Assembly: GCA_015688915.1 (NCBI GenBank) | Contig: JAATGX010000112.1 | Coordinates: 1 to 6,667, forward strand | Direction of reading: 5' to 3' | Source: Desulfuromonadales bacterium | Lineage (GTDB): Bacteria; Desulfobacterota; Desulfuromonadia; Geobacterales; Pseudopelobacteraceae | DNA: 6,667 nt | Part shown: positions 1 to 6,400 of the stretch, piece by piece | Position numbering within the stretch: position 1 is the first letter of the stretch | Layout of the letters: each line of letters opens with the position of its first letter | Program-made: the position numbers and the translations under genes | The notes under the pieces: model-generated | Databases searched by the model: none | The model's input: only the letters and a program-made list of their open reading frames with translations | Told to the model about the DNA's origin: nothing

Positions 1-671
1 CCGCCGGAGTCGCCCATGAGGTGGGCAATCCGCTGGCGGGCATCCTCGGCTACCTCTCATTGGCCGGGGCCCGTGTGAAGGACCCCGCGGTGCAGGAGTA
101 CCTCGGGCGCATCGATCATGAGGTGCAGCGCATCGACCGCATCGTGCGGGGCCTGCTGGATTATTCCCGCCCCCGTACCGCCGTCGTGGAAGCCACCGAC
201 ATCCGCACGCTGGTGAACGAGTCCGTTGAATTGCTCACCCAACAGGGGGCTTTCAAGCTCATCAAGGTTTCGACCTGGTTTGAGGAGGCCCTGCCCATGG
301 TCCTGGCCGACCCCCATCAACTCCAGCAGGTGTTGGTCAATCTCATGCTCAACAGTCGGGATGCCATGCCGGAAGGGGGAAGGCTCGCCATCAGGGGGGT
401 CCGGGATGCCGACGGGACCTTGCCCGGTCGCCGGCCGGGGTGTGTCCGCATCGAGGTGCTGGACAACGGCGGCGGTATTCCGGCAGATCAGCAGAAACTG
501 GTCTTTGACCCGTTTTTCACCACCAAGCAGCCGGGCCGGGGCACCGGTTTGGGGTTGGCGATTTCGGCCCGGATCATCGACGGTTTCGGTGGCCGCATCG
601 CCGTGAAGAGCACGCCGGGCAAGGGGAGCTGTTTCGCCTTGTGGCTGCCGGTGGCGCTAAATCCCCCCTAG
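1..671 (+). CDS. Sensor histidine kinase, C-terminal part (5' end outside the window)
   Basis: This is the catalytic part of a two-component sensor kinase, which autophosphorylates on histidine and passes the phosphate to a response regulator, very probably the one encoded just downstream. The frame is open from the first base (first whole codon at position 3), so the ATG-like start at 21 is not the real start. It begins at the H-box AHEVGNPLAG, with the phospho-acceptor His at 15-17. The HATPase_c domain follows: N-box QQVLVNLMLNSRDAM (Asn at 351-353), G1 box LDNGGGIP (Asp at 462-464), F-box FDPFFTTK (from 504) and G2 box GRGTGLGLAIS (from 534). It ends with the usual strands GGRIAV and GSCFALWLP. 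The sensor domain and any membrane segments lie upstream, so the signal cannot be inferred. The arrangement fits NtrB/AtoS/ZraS-type kinases that pair with sigma-54 activators. The last codons (LNPP) and the stop lie inside a palindromic repeat. Confidence 0.95.
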   Translation, partial: AGVAHEVGNPLAGILGYLSLAGARVKDPAVQEYLGRIDHEVQRIDRIVRGLLDYSRPRTAVVEATDIRTLVNESVELLTQQGAFKLIKVSTWFEEALPMVLADPHQLQQVLVNLMLNSRDAMPEGGRLAIRGVRDADGTLPGRRPGCVRIEVLDNGGGIPADQQKLVFDPFFTTKQPGRGTGLGLAISARIIDGFGGRIAVKSTPGKGSCFALWLPVALNPP

Positions 672-736
672 CCCCCCTTTGTCAAAGGGGGGAACTTTTG
701 CCTCCCCCTTTGGAAAAGGGGGACCGAGGGGGATTT
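659..736. repeat. Palindromic C/G-tract repeat element with two internal hairpins
   Basis: The element has imperfect outer inverted repeats, AAATCCCCCCTAG (659-671) against CCGAGGGGGATTT (724-736). Inside are two hairpins: CCCCCCTTT-GTC-AAAGGGGGG (672-692, 9 bp stem) and CCCCCTTT-GGA-AAAGGGGG (704-722, 8 bp stem). The whole can fold as a cruciform or clover-like structure. From memory, dispersed elements with the same CCCCCTTT..AAAGGGGG core and GGGGGATTT ends are common in Geobacter and other bacterial genomes; I could not check copy number. It begins inside the kinase gene and supplies its stop codon (TAG, 669-671). In RNA it would place strong hairpins between the kinase and regulator cistrons, where it could affect relative expression or transcript stability. 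No U-tract follows the stems, so it is not a typical intrinsic terminator. Confidence 0.85.
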
Positions 737-753
737 GCCTTTAGCCGCTTCAA

Positions 754-759
754 GAAGGA
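754..759 (+). promoter_or_regulatory. Ribosome binding site that sets the regulator start at 768
   Basis: GAAGGA lies 8 bases before the ATG at 768. The frame stays open upstream to a TTG at 735, but that TTG lies in the end of the palindromic repeat and has no good Shine-Dalgarno sequence. A start at 768 also puts the receiver-domain strand (KHILIIDDEE) at the usual distance from the N-terminus. Confidence 0.75.
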
Positions 760-767
760 ACCTAACC

Positions 768-2132
768 ATGACAGTCCAAAAGCACATCCTGATCATCGAC
801 GACGAGGAAAACCTGCGCCACATGCTGTCGGTCATGCTGACGCGTCAGGGGTACCGGGCGGATACGGCCCCGGATGGCTCTGAAGGCCTGCGCCGCGTGC
901 GGGAACAGGTGTATGACTTCATCCTCTGCGATATCCGCATGCCCGAGATGGATGGCAAGGCCTTTCTGGCCGGGGCGCTGGAAGAGCGCGTCTCCTCGCC
1001 GGTCATCATGATGTCGGCCTACGGAACGGTTGACACGGCCGTGGAGTGCCTGAAGATGGGCGCTTACGATTTCATCTCCAAGCCGTTCAAAAAGGATGAG
1101 ATCGTGATGGTGCTGAAAAAGGCCGAGGAGCGGGAGCGGCTCAGGGAGGAGAACAGCCGCCTGCGCCGGGCCGTGGCGGGAAAAAGCGTTTTTCACGGCA
1201 TCATCAGCCGCAATGGCGCCATGGGGGAGATCTTCGGGCAGATCGACAAGGTGTGCAACCTGAAGACAACCGTGCTCATCCTGGGTGAATCGGGCACCGG
1301 CAAGGAGTTGGTGGCACGGGCCGTCCATGGCGCCGGGAAGCGGGCAAAGAGGCCGTTCGTGGCGGTCAATTGCGGCGCCATCCCGGAAAACCTGCTGGAG
1401 AGCGAGCTGTTCGGCCATGTGCGCGGCGCTTTTACCGATGCGGCCGGCGACAAGGCCGGGCTGTTCGAACAGGCCGACGCCGGGACGCTCTTTCTGGACG
1501 AGATCGGCGAGATGCCGCCAGCCCTGCAGGTCAAGCTGCTGCGGGTGCTCCAGGAGGAGGAGATCCGTCCGGTCGGCGCTGCCACGGCACGCAAGGTCAA
1601 CGTGCGGGTGCTCTCCGCCACCTCCCGCGACCTGGAGGCGGATGTCCGGGCCGGGCGTTTCCGTGAGGACCTCTTTTTCCGCCTGAATGTCTTTGTTATC
1701 CAGTTGCCGCCGCTCAGGGAGCGGGTTGAGGACATTCCGCTTCTGGCCGAGCATTTCACGGGAAAATACGCCCGGGCCATGCAGCGGCCGCCGGTCCGGA
1801 TTTCGCCCGAGGCCATGCGGAGTCTCATGGCCTATGCCTGGCCGGGTAATGTGCGGGAGCTGGAGAACGTTATCGAGCGGGGCATGATCCTGTGCGAGGG
1901 TGATTGCATCACCGGGCAGTGCCTGACTGCCGGTATCCGCGAGGCGGCGGGAGTTGAGGTTTCATTTCCGGATGAAGATCTGTCCATCAAGAAGGCCGAA
2001 CAGGTCATGGAGCGGGACCTGATCCGCAAGGCCCTGGCAAAGACCGGCGGCAACCGCACCCAGGCGGCAAAGATCCTGGAGATCAGCCACCGTTCGCTAC
2101 TTTACAAGCTCAAGGAATTCGGGATCGAGTAG
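768..2132 (+). CDS. Sigma-54-dependent response regulator, NtrC family
   Basis: This 454-residue cytoplasmic transcription activator is phosphorylated by a histidine kinase and then uses ATP hydrolysis to open sigma-54 RNA polymerase promoters. Residues 1-120 are a receiver domain with the acidic pair D11/D12, phospho-acceptor D55 (CDIRMPEMDG), T/S switch S83 and K105 in SKPF. A charged helical linker (about 117-136) follows. Residues 140-375 are the AAA+ domain with Walker A GESGTGKE (173-180), a sigma-54 contact loop reading GAFTDA (220-225) instead of the usual GAFTGA, Walker B GTLFLDEIGE (239-248) and the sensor-II region WPGNVREL. The C-terminus (about 415-454) is a Fis-type helix-turn-helix (GGNRTQAAKILEISHRSLLYK). 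Length and order are complete for the family. It lies 96 bp after the kinase and is almost certainly its partner. The next operon, with a candidate sigma-54 promoter, is a plausible target. It is probably not PilR itself, since no pilA is seen here, but that cannot be decided from one window. Confidence 0.96.
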   Translation: MTVQKHILIIDDEENLRHMLSVMLTRQGYRADTAPDGSEGLRRVREQVYDFILCDIRMPEMDGKAFLAGALEERVSSPVIMMSAYGTVDTAVECLKMGAYDFISKPFKKDEIVMVLKKAEERERLREENSRLRRAVAGKSVFHGIISRNGAMGEIFGQIDKVCNLKTTVLILGESGTGKELVARAVHGAGKRAKRPFVAVNCGAIPENLLESELFGHVRGAFTDAAGDKAGLFEQADAGTLFLDEIGEMPPALQVKLLRVLQEEEIRPVGAATARKVNVRVLSATSRDLEADVRAGRFREDLFFRLNVFVIQLPPLRERVEDIPLLAEHFTGKYARAMQRPPVRISPEAMRSLMAYAWPGNVRELENVIERGMILCEGDCITGQCLTAGIREAAGVEVSFPDEDLSIKKAEQVMERDLIRKALAKTGGNRTQAAKILEISHRSLLYKLKEFGIE

Positions 2133-2187
2133 GCAAAATTTGCATACATGGCCCATGCCGGACAGGGGCGTAGTATGAAATTTTTGC
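2133..2187. promoter_or_regulatory. Pair of similar 14-bp sites in opposite orientation; candidate activator (enhancer) sites
   Basis: GCAAAATTTGCATA at 2133-2146 and the reverse complement of 2174-2187 (GCAAAAATTTCATA) match at 12 of 14 positions. The first contains a perfect 11-bp palindrome, GCAAAATTTGC. Their centres are 41 bp apart, close to four helical turns, so both would face the same side of the DNA. They lie about 138 and 98 bp upstream of the start predicted from the sigma-54 promoter at 2253-2266, the usual distance for NtrC-family binding. That the adjacent regulator binds them is inference; AT-rich intergenic sequence in a GC-rich genome can produce such matches by chance. Confidence 0.4.
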
Positions 2188-2221
2188 AGAGCTGGTACGG
2201 TGGTGAATCGTTTTACCGTAT

Positions 2222-2248
2222 GTTATCAGTGAGTTATATATCGATAAC
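2222..2248. promoter_or_regulatory. GTTAT/ATAAC half-sites at 11-bp spacing; candidate operator
   Basis: GTTAT occurs at 2222-2226 and 2233-2237, and its complement ATAAC at 2244-2248, each start exactly 11 bp from the last. The outer pair extends to GTTATC..GATAAC. The cluster lies directly upstream of the candidate sigma-54 promoter, roughly at -56 to -30, where IHF or another accessory protein could bind. No specific protein can be named. An alternative reading of the same stretch is a weak sigma-70 promoter (TTTACC at 2212, TATATA at 2235, 17-bp spacer). Confidence 0.25.
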
Positions 2249-2252
2249 GCAG

Positions 2253-2267
2253 GGCATTGTTTTTGCT
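2253..2267 (+). promoter_or_regulatory. Candidate sigma-54 (-24/-12) promoter for the dsbC-like/pilY1-like operon
   Basis: GGCATTGTTTTTGCT contains the invariant GG (2253-2254) and GC (2265-2266) with exactly 10 bases between them. Against the consensus TGGCACG-N4-TTGCW, the -12 half (TTGCT) matches fully and the -24 half matches GGCA but not the leading T or the following CG. Transcription would start near 2278. That gives a leader of about 26 bases that includes the Shine-Dalgarno sequence (AGGAAAGGA, 2286-2294) before the ATG at 2304. The gene just upstream encodes a sigma-54 activator, which supports the call. Confidence 0.6.
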
Positions 2268-2303
2268 TGAGCACGCATACTACACAGGAAAGGATGCATA
2301 TCC

Positions 2304-3089
2304 ATGTTGAAAGAACTTCTCGTCGCGCTTGCCGTTACCGTTATCATTGTGTCGCCGTCGTTTGCCATGGCCAAGGACGGCTGCGGCGGCGACTGCATGG
2401 TCTGCCACAAGTTGACGGAAAAGGAGGCGGCAGATCTCCTCAAAAACGCCGGGGTAACCGTGAAATCGGTCAAACCCTCGCCCGCCAACGGGCTGTTCGA
2501 GATATTGCTGGAAAAGGAAGGCAGACAAGGCATCCTGTTCATGGATTACGGCAAGAAGCATATCATCCAGGGGATGATGGCGGCGCTTCCCGACTTCAGG
2601 CCGGTGTCTTCCCACATGCAGGACCTGCCCCGGCAAAAGGAGGTGACGTCGATCGATCCCAAGACGATCCCGACTGAAAACGCCATTATCATGGGCAACC
2701 CCAAGGGTACGAAAAAGGTGTACGTCTTCACCGACCCGGACTGTCCCTATTGCCGCAACATGCATACCGAGTTGAAGAAACTGGAAAAGATCGCCCCTGA
2801 TGTGGCCATCCATATCATGCTTTTCCCCCTGCCCATGCACCCGGCAGCCTATGACAGGGCGCGGGTGATTTTTGCAAAGAAAAGCAGGAAATTGCTTGAC
2901 GACGGCTTCGAAGGCAGAGAATTGCCGAAACCGGCCGGCAACGAGGGCAAGGACGGGGTGGACAAGATTATGGCCTTCGGCAACGCCAATGGCATATCGG
3001 GCACGCCAACGCTGGTCATGCCCGACGGCAAGGTCGTGGTGGGAGGGATGGAGGCGGAGGCTTTGAAGAGGATGATTGACGGGAAGTAG
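2304..3089 (+). CDS. DsbC/DsbG-like periplasmic disulfide isomerase with an N-terminal CXXCH motif
   Basis: This 261-residue exported thioredoxin-fold protein probably reshuffles or reduces disulfides in periplasmic proteins. Residues 1-23 are a signal peptide (hydrophobic core LLVALAVTVIIV, cleavage after AMA). Residues 38-95 fit the DsbC N-terminal dimerisation domain (VKSVKPSPANGLFEILL, then a GILFMDYGKKHIIQGMM segment). Residues 137-261 are the thioredoxin-like domain, with the active site CPYC at 147-150 in FTDPDCPYCRNMH and the cis-proline at 235 in SGTPTLV. Just after the signal peptide is C27-GGD-C31-MV-C34-H35; C31-C34-H35 is a CXXCH heme-c attachment motif not present in E. coli DsbC. 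Whether it binds heme or acts as an extra redox pair is unknown. A good Shine-Dalgarno (AAGGA, 2290-2294) stands 9 bases before the ATG. It is the first gene of the probable operon; its Cys-rich third gene is a plausible substrate. Confidence 0.9.
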   Translation: MLKELLVALAVTVIIVSPSFAMAKDGCGGDCMVCHKLTEKEAADLLKNAGVTVKSVKPSPANGLFEILLEKEGRQGILFMDYGKKHIIQGMMAALPDFRPVSSHMQDLPRQKEVTSIDPKTIPTENAIIMGNPKGTKKVYVFTDPDCPYCRNMHTELKKLEKIAPDVAIHIMLFPLPMHPAAYDRARVIFAKKSRKLLDDGFEGRELPKPAGNEGKDGVDKIMAFGNANGISGTPTLVMPDGKVVVGGMEAEALKRMIDGK

Positions 3090-3142
3090 CCGGGACTGGC
3101 GGCTCTGATTTTGCGAAGAGAAAAGGGTGACGCGCCCGTGAA

Positions 3143-3147
3143 AGGGG
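3143..3147 (+). promoter_or_regulatory. Ribosome binding site that sets the small-gene start at 3153
   Basis: AGGGG (3143-3147) lies 5 bases before the ATG at 3153, whose product starts directly with a signal peptide (MRKILPFALLLALA). The same frame is open from a TTG at 3111, but that start would add 14 charged residues in front of the signal peptide and has no good Shine-Dalgarno sequence. Confidence 0.7.
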
Positions 3148-3152
3148 ACCAT

Positions 3153-3482
3153 ATGCGGAAAATATTGCCGTTCGCTCTGCTGCTGGCGCTCGCCTCCGTT
3201 TCCCGCGGCGCGGGTGCGGCCTCCTATTCGTCCGGCTCAATGTCGTATCACGTCCGGAGCCGGGGCACGGTCCAGGCCGTGGCCACCAGCAGAATCGTGA
3301 TTGACGGCCGGACGTTCGCTTTTGCCCCCCGCATGAAGGTATTCAAGTATGTGCCCGGCCGGGACGACAGCCGGAGCGGGCTGCTCCGGCCGGCGGAGAT
3401 TGCCGAGATCGCGGTCGGAGATGTGGTGGACTTCAGGCAGGAGGGAACCATGATTACTGAACTCTATCTAAAGAGGTGGTGA
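3153..3482 (+). CDS. Small exported protein of unknown function, upstream of pilY1-like gene
   Basis: I do not recognise a named family. The 109-residue product has a clear signal peptide (MRKILPFALLLALASVSRGAGA, cleavage near AGA-A or GAA-S). The mature part is about 85 residues and lacks cysteine and membrane segments. After a Ser/Tyr-rich stretch (SYSSGSMSYHVRSRG), the pattern GTVQAV..SRIVIDGRTFAFAP, then IAEIAVGDVVDFRQEG, then TELYLKRW suggests a small beta-barrel of OB or SH3-like type: glycine turns, alternating hydrophobic residues, and a 'GDVV' turn as in KOW/OB proteins. That fold is inference from pattern only. It lies 63 bp after the isomerase gene, and its stop (TGA, 3480-3482) is one base from the next ATG. 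Its last codons hold the next gene's ribosome binding site, so its product is probably made together with the PilY1-like protein and may assist its export or assembly. Confidence 0.85.
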   Translation: MRKILPFALLLALASVSRGAGAASYSSGSMSYHVRSRGTVQAVATSRIVIDGRTFAFAPRMKVFKYVPGRDDSRSGLLRPAEIAEIAVGDVVDFRQEGTMITELYLKRW

Positions 3483-3483
3483 T

Positions 3484-6400
3484 ATGAGACGGCCCATTCT
3501 CCTTGCGCTCGCGGCCCTTGTTCCGGCCATCCTCGCCGGCCCGGCGCCCGCCGGGGCCGCAGTGCCGGCGGCGACCAACTACTGCAATATCCCGCCATTC
3601 GTCGCCCAGGTGGTGCCTCCTCTGGTTCTGCTGGAAATGGGGCGGGACCAGCGCATGTACTACACCGCCTATAACGACGCCTCCGACCTTGACAGCGACG
3701 GGCGTCTCGAAATCGGCTACGATCATTCCATCGACTACTACGGGTATTTCGATCCCTACAAATGCTATACCTACTCTGGCAGCGGCGCCAGTTCCGACGC
3801 AGCCACCAACCGCTTCAACCCGGCCTCGGTGACCACCGACAAGTTTTGCAGCGCCTCGGGCGGCCAGTGGAGCGGCAACGTGCTCAACTGGCTCACTATG
3901 TCCCGTATGGACGTCATGCGCAAAGTGCTTTACGGCGGGCACCGGAGCACCGACACCGCCACTTCGGGGAGCACGGCCGGCGTCACCGTGCTGGAGCGGG
4001 GCTACATCCCCCAGGAGACCCACAGTTGGTCCAAGGAGTTCACCGGCCGGCTGTGCCAATATACCGGGAGCGATTCCACGCAGCCCCCCTACCGCGGCAT
4101 GTGCGTGGTGGATTCCGATTGCGATGCCGCCACCGGTTACGCACAGTGCGCCGACAGGTCCAGGCAACTGGTCGGCATCGGCGCCGCGCCCCAGCCGACG
4201 GTCTGTTCCGCCTCGGTCACGGCGAAATGGGCCACTTCGGGCCAGGCGGGCTGGAATAAGATCCTGTGGGCCAAATACACGCACAGTTCGACCATGGACG
4301 ACCAGTACCAGTGCGGGAACGATTCCGCGAGCCTGAACACCTCTTTCACCCCGACCTCTTTCAACAGTTTCGGTTTTGCCAATGACTTCAACGATCCCAA
4401 CCTGACCCCGGACAATCCGTCAGGATATGCCGCACTCCCGAACTCCAACCTGATGGTGGTCACCGAATTCCAGGTGACGTCGGGAAAGACCGGGAACTGG
4501 CAGTTCATCCTCGACAGCGACGACGGTGCCGAGCTGCTGGTCGGCGTCAGCGCTACCAGCCCGACCTTCACCAACGTGGCCTCGGCCTACGGTTGCCACA
4601 GCGCGTGTTTCCTGCCGTCGGCAAATTCGGGAACCGACGTGAATCCGAATAATTATGACTACACGACCAACTGCACGGGCAGCGGTACCACGCCGAACAT
4701 CGTCGCCGGCACGTACAACGCCACCGCTACAGGGTGGTACCGGCTGGTAGTGCACCAAACCAACAAAGGAGGGAGCAACGGTGTGCGCCTCTGGGTTAAG
4801 CGTCCGGGGGACAGTTCCTGGAGCATTTTCGGCACGACCATACTGGGTAACGGCAACCTGCGTGCCCCCAACATCACGACTTCACCCGACAACCGATGTA
4901 GCATCCAGACCCAGGATTTTATCAATACCGGCACGCCGACCACCGGGAGCATTACGGCCCAGCGGCACCTCTTCTGCAGCACTACCGACAGCGTCTCCGG
5001 CAACGGCTCCAGCAACACGGGGGTGACGGATTTTGTCCCCGGCCCCCCTCTGTTGAAAATGATTCCCAACTCCACCCACCGGAAGTGGGAATGGGGTGCC
5101 AAGGAAACCACGGAATGCGACTGGGCCGCGGCCCCCGGTGTGACCAGCGCCAACGGGACCACCGGCTTCCAGTACATTACCCGCGTGCAGGTGTGCAACA
5201 GCAGCGTCGGGCTGGAGTCCAACTGCCGCAAGTATACGGACAGTTCCTCCGGGGCCGTCACCTACAAGCCGAGCGGCCTGCTGCAAAAATACGGCGAAGG
5301 CCAGGCAGGCGACAAAGTCTGCTCCAAGCAGTTCAGCAAGACCTGCATCCAGGACAGCGACTGCACCTCGCTCACCCCTTTCGGCGGGTTGTGCGTCCAG
5401 CGCGCGCCCATGTATTTCGGACTCATAACCGGCTCCTTTACGAAAAATCTGAGCGGCGGCGTTCTGCGCAAGGACATCTCGGCCATCACGGACGAGTACA
5501 GCCTGAACAACGGCGTCTTCAACTTCTCGGGCAGCGGCAATGCCGGTTCCGCCTCGGACCTGCCACAGGGAAACCTGATACGGACTATCGACCGTCTGCG
5601 GCTGGTGGGTTACAACTACGGCAGCAGCGTCGGCTACAACGGGACGCCGCCGTTCGGCGGCCCCTGCAATAACGGCAACTCATGGCTGTCGCCGTTTTTG
5701 GAGGGGAACTGCCGCGACTGGGGCAACCCCATCGCGGAGATCATGTACGAGGGGCTCCGGTATTTCGCGGGGAAAGCCACGCCGGTTTTCGATTCCGCGA
5801 CAAGCAGCGCCCTGGATTCGTGGATCAGCGCGAAACAGACCTGGGGTACCCCGGCGTCGGGCACCACGACGCCAAGCTACCAGCCGTACCAGATATTTCC
5901 CGGTTGCGCCAAGCCGTTCGCCCTAGTGCTGTCGGACATCAACCCGAGTTACGATGGCGACCAACTGCCGGGAAGCCGCTTCCCGGTCGTCACCAGCAGC
6001 GGTACCGTCGCCGGCGCCAACGCCGCCGGCCAGGTTTCAGGCGGGGCCGCGGCAACCTATACGGAAGATGCGAACAGGCCCGCCCTCGGCATCAATGTGG
6101 GCACTCTGCTCGACAGTATCGGCACTGCCGAAGGGATCAACGGCGCCAATTGGTTCGTCGGCCAGACAAGCCTCGACAATTACGACGGTCTTTGCACCTC
6201 GAAGACGTCCGCGACGAATTTCAGCTACCTGCGGGGCCTCTGTCCGGAAGAACCGTCGAAATTCGGCACCTACTACTCCGCCGCCGTGTCCTACTACGGC
6301 AAGACCCTCCTGCAAAGTGCCGTCCAGAACGCCGTCAACAGCAACCAGAAGGACGCCAACAATCTCGCCCTGATGTCGGTCCCCAACGTGACGACTTACG

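Noticed and set aside
672..722. Intrinsic terminator formed by the C/G hairpins after the kinase
   Set aside because: The stems are strong but neither is followed by a run of T, and the pair fits a palindromic repeat element with matched outer ends better.
762..1754. 330-codon open frame on the - strand opposite the response regulator
   Set aside because: It is the antisense of a well-conserved AAA+ regulator, has no recognisable domain and reflects the GC-rich codon bias of the real gene.
2191..2210. CTGGTACGG as a second -24 box of a sigma-54 promoter
   Set aside because: The bases 10 nucleotides downstream of the GG are AA, not GC, so the -12 element is missing.
2212..2240. Sigma-70 promoter TTTACC-N17-TATATA
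   Set aside because: Spacing is right but each box matches only 4 of 6 consensus bases. The sigma-54 site just downstream is better matched and better placed, so this is kept only as an alternative.
2280..3152. 290-codon open frame on the - strand opposite the isomerase gene
   Set aside because: The + strand encodes a clear signal peptide, CPYC and cis-Pro motif. The antisense product has a His/Arg-rich composition typical of a shadow frame.
3454..4284. 276-codon open frame on the - strand opposite the start of the PilY1-like gene
   Set aside because: Its product is low-complexity Gly/Ala/Val/His-rich sequence with no motif, while the + frame carries family signatures throughout.
4594..4608. 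CHSAC in the PilY1-like protein as a heme motif
   Set aside because: The order is C-H-x-x-C, not CXXCH, and no other CXXCH is present in the visible part of the protein.
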